Source: Planctomycetota bacterium (lineage in GTDB: Bacteria > Planctomycetota > Phycisphaerae > UBA1845 > Fen-1342). Taken from it: a stretch of 36,708 nucleotides of DNA. Positions 7,877-14,618 of the stretch are shown in pieces; positions within the stretch are counted from its first letter, which is position 1, and every line of letters begins with the position of its first letter. Under the pieces are notes generated by a model. The model saw only the letters and a list, made by a program, of their open reading frames with translations, was not told the DNA's origin and did no database searches. The stretch lies in contig JAHJAR010000146.1 of the NCBI GenBank assembly GCA_018814045.1, positions 1 to 36,708 of the forward strand, in the 5' to 3' direction. Made by a program: the position numbers and the translations under genes.

Positions 7877-10495
7877 ATGGCCGCTCTCATCCTGTCGTCA
7901 ATCACCATCCTTGTACAGATCGCAGCACTTGGGCTCGCGTTGCGGCTTGGACGCATTACTGGCAAATGGCTGGCCTGGGCCGCCATTGCTTCGGCCGTTC
8001 TCTTGATGACCGCCCTGCATGGCCTCAGTCTCTACAATATGGTGGCGGCGGGGCTTACCCCTGCTCCCAACCCACTGCCCCACGTTGCCACCTTGCTTGT
8101 CTCGGCCCTGCTGACACTCGGGCTGGCGGTGCTGGGAACGTTCTTCCAGGCGTTCAACCGGGCCCAACAGGGTCTGCGCAAAAGCCAGGAGCGGCTGGAT
8201 AACGTGCGCCGCACGGCTGAAGAGGGCATCTGGATTCTCAACGCGGATGATCGCACGGTCTATGCCAACGAGCAGGCCGCCCACCTGGTCGACCTGCCCC
8301 TGGAACAGCTTGTCGGCCAGCCGGCCATCGAAACCGCCCACCTGGTGGGCATGTCAGATGCGACTGAGCGACTGGCGCGGCTGCACGAAGGGTATAGCGA
8401 TCAGTTCGAAACCCGTCTGCACGGCGGCACGAGCAACGAGAAGTGCATCCTCGTCTCCGCCAGCCCAATGATGGACGAGCAGGGCCGCTACGCTGGTACG
8501 GTGGCGATGTTCACCGATATTGCGGAGTGCAAACGAGCCGAGGAGGCCCTGCGGGCCAGCGAAGCACACTACCGCACAATGATCGAGCGCCTGCGCGAGA
8601 CCGTGTACCGGATGTCATTGCCGGACGGACGCTACGAATACGTGAGTCCTTCCGCGCTCGACACACTGGGCGTCGCCGCCGATGAGTTGCTCGACAAACC
8701 CCTGCTGATCCACGAGTTGATCCACCCGGATTGTGCCGAGGACTTCGCGCGAATGTGGAAGAGACTCCTCGCCGGCGAGGTGCCCGCGACCTACGAATAC
8801 AAGATCATCGACCCGGCTGGCCATGAGCGCTGGATCATTCAGTCGAACGCGCCCGTCCATGACAGAGACGGAAACCCGGTCGCGATCGAGGGCATCTGTC
8901 GCGACATCACCGAGCGTAAAGAGGCTGAGGAAGCGCTGCGCCGGCGGGAACGGTATTTGACGACGGTGGATCGCGTGGCCCGCATGTTGCTGCCCTCTTT
9001 GCCCGAGATCCCCTACGAAAACGTACTCGAAATCATCGGGCCCGCCTCCGGCGCCAGCCGCGTATACGTCTTTCTGAACAGCCGCGGCCCCGACGGAAAC
9101 CTCCGCACCAGCGAACGAGCCGAGTGGTGTGCCCCAGGCATTACCGCCCAGATCAGGAACCCGCGCTTGCAGAACCTCGAGTTCGCCGAATTCTCGCGAC
9201 ACCGCCTGGAGACGCTATCGCGCGGCGAAGCCATCAGTTCCTGCGTGGCGGACCTGTCCCCAGATGAGCAGGCTTTCTTCGTTCCACTCGGCATCAAGGC
9301 CATCCTGCTGCTGCCGCTGATCGTCGACAACGAGTTCGTCGGCCTGGTGGGGTTCGACAACTGCGTCGATGAGCGGCCCTGGCAGCCGATCGAGGTGGAG
9401 TTCCTCAGCGCCGCAGCGGCGGACCTCGCGCATGCCGTCAAACGCTGTCGGGCAGAGGAGGCGCTGCGCGCCAGCGAGGAGCAGCATCGGCAGCTTTTCG
9501 AAGCGGCCACAGATGCGTTTCTGATCTTCGATCTGAACGGGAAGGTCGCCGCGGCCAACCGCGCCGCCTGCAACATGTATGGCTACTCGCGTAACGAACT
9601 CGTCGGCCTGACAGGCCAACGGATCATCCACGCGGATCACTACCACAAGTTCGAGAGTTTCAAGGAGCAGCTCAGGACAACCGGCCGCTTCTTTGCCGAA
9701 TCGGTCGACGTTCGCAAAGGCGGCACCGCGTTCGATGTAGAAGTACACGGAACCGCGATCTCATACGCTGGCCAGCCGCACCTGCTGGCCGTGGTGCGCG
9801 ACGTCACGCGGCGCAAACGCACAGCGGCGGCCCTGCGCGAGAGCGAGGAACGCTACCGCATGATCGCCGAGTTCGCTTCGGACTGCGTCTACTGGCGGGC
9901 TCCGGACGGCAAGCCGGTCTACATCTCGTCCGGGTGCGTCGAAAACACCGGATATACAGTCGAGGAATTCGTAGCGTTGCCGGAGCTGTTTGTGAGCATC
10001 GTGCACCCGGCTGACCGCGCCCTCTGGGAAGAACACGAGAACGACGCCTTGAACGACGGCGCTCCCGAACCGCTGGAGTTTCGGATTATCACCAAGCTGG
10101 GCCAGACGCGCTGGGTGAGCCATGCGTGCCGCGCGATCCGCGACGCGTCTAACCAGTTCCGGGGCGTGCGCGGCAGCTATCGTGACATCACCGAGCGCAA
10201 GGAGGCCGAGCAGGAACGCGAACGTCTGATCTCCGAACTGAAGACGGCCCTGGCCAAGGTCAAGACGCTGAGCGGTCTCCTGCCAATCTGCGCGTCTTGC
10301 AAGAAGATCCGCGACGACAAGGGGTATTGGGAGCAGATCGAGGACTACATCCGTCAGCGTTCCGAGGCCGAGTTCAGCCACGGCATCTGCCCGGATTGCG
10401 TACGCAAGCTGTACCCCGACCTGGCCGACCACGTCGAACGAGAACGTAAGAAACGCGAGGACAGGCAGGAAGGACGCGGCCGCAGCTCAAGCTGA
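7877..10495 (+). CDS. Membrane PAS/GAF sensor with Cys-rich tail, no kinase
   Basis: 872 aa. Three membrane helices at the N-terminus (about 3-22, 32-56, 68-92) are followed by four PAS domains (about 105-220, 230-350, 532-650, 655-775) and one GAF domain (about 360-525) between the second and third. PAS ends carry the usual linker DITERKEAEEALR or close variants. After a short coiled coil (775-797) the protein ends in a compact Cys-rich module: LPICASCKKIRDDKGYW with Cys805/Cys808 and HGICPDC with Cys838/Cys841, spaced like a metal-binding or redox site. There is no HisKA/HATPase, GGDEF, EAL, PP2C or helix-turn-helix output domain, so it is not a histidine kinase. This tail is widespread at the ends of PAS and receiver proteins but its job is, to my knowledge, unsettled. 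It probably signals through a partner protein. Confidence 0.85.
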   Translation: MAALILSSITILVQIAALGLALRLGRITGKWLAWAAIASAVLLMTALHGLSLYNMVAAGLTPAPNPLPHVATLLVSALLTLGLAVLGTFFQAFNRAQQGLRKSQERLDNVRRTAEEGIWILNADDRTVYANEQAAHLVDLPLEQLVGQPAIETAHLVGMSDATERLARLHEGYSDQFETRLHGGTSNEKCILVSASPMMDEQGRYAGTVAMFTDIAECKRAEEALRASEAHYRTMIERLRETVYRMSLPDGRYEYVSPSALDTLGVAADELLDKPLLIHELIHPDCAEDFARMWKRLLAGEVPATYEYKIIDPAGHERWIIQSNAPVHDRDGNPVAIEGICRDITERKEAEEALRRRERYLTTVDRVARMLLPSLPEIPYENVLEIIGPASGASRVYVFLNSRGPDGNLRTSERAEWCAPGITAQIRNPRLQNLEFAEFSRHRLETLSRGEAISSCVADLSPDEQAFFVPLGIKAILLLPLIVDNEFVGLVGFDNCVDERPWQPIEVEFLSAAAADLAHAVKRCRAEEALRASEEQHRQLFEAATDAFLIFDLNGKVAAANRAACNMYGYSRNELVGLTGQRIIHADHYHKFESFKEQLRTTGRFFAESVDVRKGGTAFDVEVHGTAISYAGQPHLLAVVRDVTRRKRTAAALRESEERYRMIAEFASDCVYWRAPDGKPVYISSGCVENTGYTVEEFVALPELFVSIVHPADRALWEEHENDALNDGAPEPLEFRIITKLGQTRWVSHACRAIRDASNQFRGVRGSYRDITERKEAEQERERLISELKTALAKVKTLSGLLPICASCKKIRDDKGYWEQIEDYIRQRSEAEFSHGICPDCVRKLYPDLADHVERERKKREDRQEGRGRSSS

Positions 10496-10518
10496 CCTGC
10501 AACGGGGGGCGCGGTGCC

Positions 10519-10714
10519 TGGTACTGCAACGCTAGAGGCGGCGGTCGCTCATCCGAGCCCCGAGCGCGAGCGCGTGGGTTCTTGGCGGCTTGGACGCCGC
10601 GCTGGTGACCCCGCGCTTGCGTTCGGGGCTCTGATCGCGGCGCCCCGCACGTAAGATCTTACAATCTAACGCCTTACCAGGTTCGCCGGAGGGGTTTCCG
10701 GCATTGTAGCACTA
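10519..10714 (+). repeat. Repeat family A, copy 1, with nested insertion
   Basis: This segment matches the 111-bp repeat at 22407-22517 in the same orientation: the CATCCGAGCCCC block, then GCACGTAAGATCTTACAATC, then the 'TTACCAGGTTCGCCGGAGGGG' block, ending in GTAGCACTA. Its left end TGGTACTGCAACG is a decayed version of the terminal inverted repeat. Unlike copy 2 it is split after GAGCCCC by about 85 bp (10562-10646). Confidence 0.8.
10555..10631 (+). repeat. Inverted repeat nested in family A copy 1
   Basis: The arm GAGCCCCGAGCGCGAGCGCG (10555-10574) pairs with 10612-10631 at 18 of 20 positions, and the 37-nt loop holds a further GCGGC/GCCGC stem. Relative to the other copy it is an insertion flanked by GCCCC on both sides (10557-10561 and 10642-10646), as expected for a target duplication by a tiny non-coding element. 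GAGCCCCGA/CGCAAGCG-like repeats are common between genes in planctomycetes (recalled, not checked). Confidence 0.7.
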
Positions 10715-10888
10715 GAACCTATCCCAAGACTCTCTCCGAGACTCTCTCCGAGTTCTCATGGGGGTTGCGCCGCACCCACGGGGGATGAAACCCGAATTTA
10801 CGGAGCAGCCGCGACCGTAAGGCGCAATCGCGCTGACGGCCAGCCCCGGCAACCGCTCCCTGACGCGACTCGGTTTTGTCAGACGCTC
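10714..10888 (+). repeat. Repeat family B, copy 1 (internally deleted)
   Basis: 10714-10815 matches the reverse complement of about 14425-14519: AGAACCTATCCCAA, CGAGTTCTCATGGGG, TTGCGCCGCACCCACGGGGG, GCAGCCGCG. After this, 10850-10880 resembles the opposite end of the same element (CGGCAACCGCTCCCTGACG, CTCGGTTTTG). The middle and the terminal repeat at the right are missing, so it is a shortened relative of the 529-bp element at 13991-14519, in opposite orientation. It abuts family A copy 1 with no spacer. Confidence 0.75.
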
Positions 10889-10973
10889 TCAGTACAATCG
10901 TCCCCGGCAAGCGGGACGTGTTGCGGACAGATCCGCTAACCTGGTCAACCTAAGCACACTGAAAGGGCTCAAC

Positions 10974-12197
10974 ATGCACAAGTGGACTCTTCGCGCACAG
11001 ATGTGGCTGGCAATCATCGGCGTCGCCGGTCTGGTTGTGGCCAACGCGCGGGCACAAGAGAACAAGTTCAACGGTCTGCACACGCACATGGGCAACCTCT
11101 CGCGTCTTTCGGATGCCCAGACGCGCTCCATCTCGCCGGAGAACTTTACGGGTGAGAAGGGCAAGGGCGGCATGTCCACCGACGGGCTGGCGCTGAACGC
11201 CGCCCGCGACCTCGGCCAGGGCTGGAAGGTCTCGCCCTACATCCGCATCGAACCGGGCAAGACCTTTGCGCTCGCCGAGATCGACGGCTCCGGCGCGATC
11301 CAGCAGATTTGGATGACCCCCACGGGCCACTGGCGGTTTCTCGTTCTGCGCATGTACTGGGACGATGAAGAAACGCCGTCGGTTGAAGTGCCGCTCGGCG
11401 ACTTCTTCGCCTGCGGCTGGAACCAGTACGCCCACGTCTCGTCGCTCGCGGTCTGCGTCAACCCCGGCAGCGCGTTGAACTGCTACTGGGTCATGCCCTT
11501 CCGCAAGTCAGCCCGCATCACGATCGAGAACCTCGCAGACAAGCAGGCCACGCTCTACTACCAGATCAACTACACGCTGACCGACGTGCCAGCGGACGAG
11601 GGCTACTTCCACGCCCAGTTCCGCCGCTCAAACCCCGTCCCCTACAAGCAGGTCTACACGATCGTGGACGGCCTCCGTGGCAAGGGACACTACGTCGGCA
11701 CCTACATGTGCTGGCAGTCGAACAACGTCGGCTGGTGGGGCGAAGGTGAGATCAAGTTCTATCTCGACGGCGATATCCCCGCCGGCGTACCGACCGCGGA
11801 AGCCGTCGCCGAGCACGGCGGCAAGTACTTCCCCACTATTTGCGGCACGGGCACGGAGGATTACTTCTGCGGCTCGTACGGTTTCTACGCCAAGAACGCC
11901 GAGGGGAAGAACGAGTACCGCGAGTTCACCACGCCGTACGCCGGCATGCCGCAGGTCATTCGTCCGGACGGGCTCGACAACTCGCAAACGCGTTTCGGCC
12001 TCTACCGCTGGCACATCGCCGATCCGGTCCGCTTCGATCAGGACCTGACCGTGACGATCCAGGCCCTGGGCTGGCGCAGCGGCGGCCGCTATCTGCCGCT
12101 TCAGGACGATCTCTCCTCGGTCGCCTACTGGTACCAAACCGAGCCGCACGCCCCGTTCCCGCAGTTGCCGGAGAAGGACCGGTTGGAGGTTCGGTAG
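10974..12197 (+). CDS. Secreted DUF2961 / GH172-family glycosidase
   Basis: 407 aa. A signal peptide (1-27, ending ANARA|QE) marks export. The chain is a full DUF2961 domain, now glycoside hydrolase family 172, whose characterised members act on fructofuranosides or arabinofuranosides. Diagnostic motifs are SYRL-type substrate loops near the start, the WWGEGEIKFYLDGD stretch (254-267), and GTGTEDYFCGSYGF (291-304) with the conserved Glu295. The family commonly assembles into trimers of double jelly-roll units. An AAAGGG ribosome site lies before the ATG. The gene stands alone between repeats and an integrase remnant. Which glycan it cuts cannot be told from the sequence. Confidence 0.88.
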   Translation: MHKWTLRAQMWLAIIGVAGLVVANARAQENKFNGLHTHMGNLSRLSDAQTRSISPENFTGEKGKGGMSTDGLALNAARDLGQGWKVSPYIRIEPGKTFALAEIDGSGAIQQIWMTPTGHWRFLVLRMYWDDEETPSVEVPLGDFFACGWNQYAHVSSLAVCVNPGSALNCYWVMPFRKSARITIENLADKQATLYYQINYTLTDVPADEGYFHAQFRRSNPVPYKQVYTIVDGLRGKGHYVGTYMCWQSNNVGWWGEGEIKFYLDGDIPAGVPTAEAVAEHGGKYFPTICGTGTEDYFCGSYGFYAKNAEGKNEYREFTTPYAGMPQVIRPDGLDNSQTRFGLYRWHIADPVRFDQDLTVTIQALGWRSGGRYLPLQDDLSSVAYWYQTEPHAPFPQLPEKDRLEVR

Positions 12198-12494
12198 GCT
12201 GAACTGAAGGAGCAGTCTCCGTCACACGTGGTCTGCGCGTGGATGGGGAACTCACGTCCGGTTGCTACGCAGCACTATCTACAGGTCACGGATGAGCATT
12301 TTGAGCGTGCGGCCAGGCCTCCCCAAGCGGTGCAGAATCAGGTGCAGCAACCTGCGGCAACGTCTCGCACCGGCTCGCATGGTGAAGACACCGACGAAGC
12401 CAACAGCGTGAAATGCAAAGACCTGCAACACCGGCGGCTCCGTGCGAAACCGGAGCAGTGGCAGGGATGGGCGGTACAGGACTCGAACCTGTGA
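12198..12494 (+). pseudogene. Tyrosine integrase C-terminal remnant
   Basis: In the frame read from 12198, the sequence is PSHVVCAWMGNS, then 'PVATQHYLQVTDEHFERAA', the final helix of planctomycete tyrosine recombinases. The catalytic Tyr is in QHYLQV (codon 12276-12278). It continues into the usual variable tail and stops at 12494. The catalytic Arg/His/Arg segments and everything upstream are absent: the frame begins just past the stop of the GH172 gene. Its last 27 nt overlap tRNA-Val on the opposite strand, the classic arrangement of an integrase gene ending in its tRNA attachment site. It is a scar of an integrated element. The N-terminal scar at 43-354 belongs to the same kind of enzyme but cannot be shown to be the same gene. 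Confidence 0.75.
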
Positions 12495-12541
12495 CTTCTT
12501 CCTTGTAAGGGAAGCGCTCTAGCCAACTGAGCTAACCGCCC
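12468..12541 (-). tRNA. tRNA-Val (TAC)
   Basis: Complete cloverleaf on the minus strand: acceptor GGGCGGT/ACCGCCC, D stem GCTC/GAGC, anticodon stem CTTCC/GGAAG with loop CTTACAA (anticodon TAC), variable loop AAGTC, and T stem ACAGG/CCTGT with TTCGAGT. The discriminator is A and CCA is not encoded. The 3' part overlaps the end of an integrase fragment on the other strand. Confidence 0.94.
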
Positions 12542-12957
12542 GCCTGGGTGCATGCGCCCCCAGATCGTTCAGCGCGCATGATATCTTCACGGGCCTGGTT
12601 GGGGAATGCCTCGGTCGACCGATAAGTGCGTCGCCGAGCTTGGCTGTCAGATGTGCGCGGGCCTGTCACGCCGCTCTGAACGAGCGAGCACGGGGCGTTG
12701 TTCGAACCCTGCCACTCCGCCGGACATTGCCGTCCGGCACCGTGGCACTCGGCGCCGGCGTGGAAAGGTCCAGCGCCGAGGCGCCGCACACCAGTCGCAT
12801 TGTGGGGGACCGCTCCGTTCCGGCTTATCGGGCGCGGTTCCGGGGGGGTGTGGTCCAGTAACAATCGCTGGGGGCAAGAAACGGCACGGAAAGACGCGAT
12901 CTCCTTCAGAATTCAGGGTTTGCGTTTGAAAAGCGCAGCGCGCGGCGCCTAAGAACT
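12542..12957. other. Gene-poor stretch beside tRNA-Val
   Basis: About 415 nt with no frame showing a ribosome site, a recognisable domain or plausible codon use. It holds several GC-rich inverted repeats, for example CCGGAC/GTCCGG near 12720-12737 and CTCGGCGC/GCGCCGAG at 12748-12780. It may be residue of the element that used the tRNA, but nothing proves that. Confidence 0.4.
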
Positions 12958-12960
12958 TAC

Positions 12961-13132
12961 GCGGGGAAAGAAGCGTTTCCCGCGCTCCGTGCTCACCGAG
13001 TTGGTGCGCACGGAGGTGCGGGTCGAGCTACACGAAGAGTGTACGCGACCGGTAAGTGAGCCGCGCGCAGCGTGCGCGCTGGCGATGGGAAAAGAGCATT
13101 TGGATACCCGCTGAATGACGCCGGGTCAGCGG
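12961..13132 (+). ncRNA. Five-hairpin structured leader upstream of PEP-CTERM gene
   Basis: Five inverted repeats follow one another: 12961-12983 (GCGGGGAAA/TTTCCCGC, one bulge); 12985-13015 (CTCCGTGC/GCACGGAG plus CACC/GGTG, 12 bp with one 1x1 loop); 13021-13050 (GGTCG/CGACC and TACAC/GTGTA around an internal loop); 13060-13083 (GCC-GCGCGC/GCGCGC-GGC with a bulged T); and 13108-13132 (CCGCTGA/TCAGCGG). The AAGGAG ribosome site (13136-13141) follows the last one by 3 nt and the ATG by a further 8. This looks like a folded 5' UTR or a small RNA; I could not match it to a riboswitch class. Confidence 0.5.
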
Positions 13133-13149
13133 ACCAAGGAGTCTGAAAC

Positions 13150-13857
13150 ATGCGGCTAGTAAATGCTATTGCTGTGTTGGCAGCCTTGTCTCTGGCGACG
13201 GCTGCGCAGGCGGACCTGTTGTGGGATAACTACCAGTACGGCGACGACCAGTACGGCCACGATCATCTGACCGCGGCCAGTTCCGAGCGGCTGACGCAGA
13301 TCACCGATTCCTGGGCGGCGGACGACGCCATTTTCGACGCGCAGGAGTTCCCTCTCGGTGTGCGGGTCCAGCAGGTGCGCTGGATCGGCATGCGCGACCC
13401 GAACTACAGCTACCCGGCGGCGGACTATATTGTCCTGTCGCGCGATGCCCAAGGCGTCTTCCATGAGGTCGCCTCGGGGCAGGTTGTGATCTACGACATG
13501 GTCGAGGTCATGGGCCAGATCGACTTCCCGGGGCTCGAGACCTACGAAGCGTCCGTCGAACTGCCGGACATCGAGTTGGATCCCGGGCAGTACTACTTCG
13601 GCGTGCGGCTGGTCGGCTCGGGCTCGGGACTCGGTCGCAACTACGTGGCGACGACCGGCGCCGGCGAATTCCTCGGCCTGACGAGCGGTGCCGTTCAGAG
13701 CAACTACTTCGGCATCCCCAACTGGACGCTGAACAGTGATTATCAACACGCCACCGATTCGGATTACGCGTACCAGATTCATGGCGTCGCGATTCCGGAG
13801 CCGGTGACCATGATCATGCTTCTGGCAGGAGCGCCTCTGCTGCTTCGCCGGAGGTAG
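13150..13857 (+). CDS. Secreted PEP-CTERM sorting-domain protein
   Basis: 235 aa with a signal peptide (1-21, ATAAQA|D) and a C-terminal sorting signal: PEP at 216-218, a hydrophobic stretch and a final Arg run (RRR). By analogy with the exosortase system, the tail is cut after anchoring at the inner membrane and the protein goes to the envelope or extracellular matrix. The body is acidic and beta-rich (Asp/Tyr-rich start DLLWDNYQYGDDQYG), probably a lectin-like sandwich; no catalytic motif is evident. A strong AAGGAG site precedes the ATG by 8 nt and a folded leader precedes that. Exosortase itself is not in the window. Confidence 0.85.
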   Translation: MRLVNAIAVLAALSLATAAQADLLWDNYQYGDDQYGHDHLTAASSERLTQITDSWAADDAIFDAQEFPLGVRVQQVRWIGMRDPNYSYPAADYIVLSRDAQGVFHEVASGQVVIYDMVEVMGQIDFPGLETYEASVELPDIELDPGQYYFGVRLVGSGSGLGRNYVATTGAGEFLGLTSGAVQSNYFGIPNWTLNSDYQHATDSDYAYQIHGVAIPEPVTMIMLLAGAPLLLRRR

Positions 13858-13863
13858 TCTTCG

Positions 13864-13944
13864 CGGTACAGCGATCGGCCGATCGGGCTAGTACCGTTTG
13901 ACGCGATGTGCGGCGCAGACCGGAAGGTGTGTGCCGCATATCTT
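13864..13944 (+). terminator. Tandem terminator hairpins after PEP-CTERM gene
   Basis: Two hairpins follow the stop codon: CGGTAC/GTACCG (13864-13896) enclosing the palindrome CGATCGGCCGATCG, then TGCGGC/GCCGCA (13909-13938) followed by CTTTTT (about 13942). The second has the form of a Rho-independent terminator. Confidence 0.5.
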
Positions 13945-13990
13945 TTTGCCGGGTTATCTCGCCGCGTCTGCGGCTCTACGACGCCCTCCC

Positions 13991-14519
13991 AGAACCTGTC
14001 CCAAAACCGTCCGGAGGTGGGCAGCAAAACCGAGCCGCGTGCGTAGGTCAGCGGTTTTTCGGCAACCGCTCCCTTCTATGAAGCCGGGCCTTGTCAAGCG
14101 GGTTGGTGGTTTTGGCGCTGGATGGGGTCAACCTTCTATTCGGGTTTACGCCGGCCGACGCTGCGGCACTGGGGCGTCCCATTCAACTATGCGACGACGC
14201 TCATTCTGACGGGCGGGCTGCTGTGCGTGACCACGTTGCCCAAGCTGCATTCGCCCATGCCCGCGTCGAACTTGCAGAACACCGAACTTGCTCACACCCA
14301 GATCAAACGCCAAAACCGTCATGGCCGGGTCTCCTTCCAGATGATGACTTCATCTTTGGGCCAGCCCCAACGGCCAAGCCCGCAAGGCGGTATATCGCCA
14401 GGAGACCCGGCTTTCATAGTTTCTGACGGGCGCGGCTGCTGCGTAGATTCGGATTTTCATCCCCCGTGGGTGCGGCGCAAGCCCCATGAGAACTCGGAAG
14501 GAGCTTTGGGATAGGTTCT
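13991..14519 (-). mobile_element. 529-bp element with terminal inverted repeats (family B copy 2)
   Basis: The left end AGAACCTGTCCCAAA and the right end (read inward) AGAACCTATCCCAAA match at 14 of 15 positions, defining a small element in the gap between two genes. Read on the minus strand, about 197 nt of non-coding leader precede an ATG at 14322 with AAGGAG 8 nt upstream, encoding MTVLAFDLGVSKFGVLQ. This resembles the start of IS110-type DEDD transposases; similarity then stops. A 12-bp perfect inverted repeat (14324-14335 with 14401-14412) covers that ribosome site. The right end matches the copy at 10714-10815. It is a decayed insertion sequence or a non-autonomous derivative; no target duplication is obvious. 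Confidence 0.6.
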
Positions 14520-14543
14520 ACTCAGTACTGCGGCAGGGCCGCG

Positions 14544-14584
14544 CAAAAAGCCGCGGCGCCGAACTGGTGGTTCGGGCGCCGCGG
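14544..14584 (-). terminator. Intrinsic terminator of the dockerin-tailed gene
   Basis: On the minus strand a 10-bp stem CCGCGGCGCC/GGCGCCGCGG, prolonged by GAAC/GTTC, is followed by CTTTTTGC. It lies 35 nt past the stop of the gene at 14619-16355. Confidence 0.8.
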
Positions 14585-14618
14585 AAGTTTCGAATCGAGC
14601 CGGGCGGGACGTCCGGTT

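Noticed and set aside
7877-10495. Calling the PAS/GAF protein a histidine kinase
   Set aside because: No H-box, N, G1 or G2 motifs are present; the protein ends in a Cys-rich module 75 residues after the last PAS domain.
12961-13132. Known c-di-GMP or other riboswitch
   Set aside because: None of the conserved core sequences I know could be placed, so it is reported only as an unclassified structured leader.
14091-14514. Plus-strand frames of 111 and 130 codons inside the TIR element
   Set aside because: They run antisense to the element's leader through its end, with no ribosome site. A membrane-helix-like stretch is noted under the element, but a gene is not supported.
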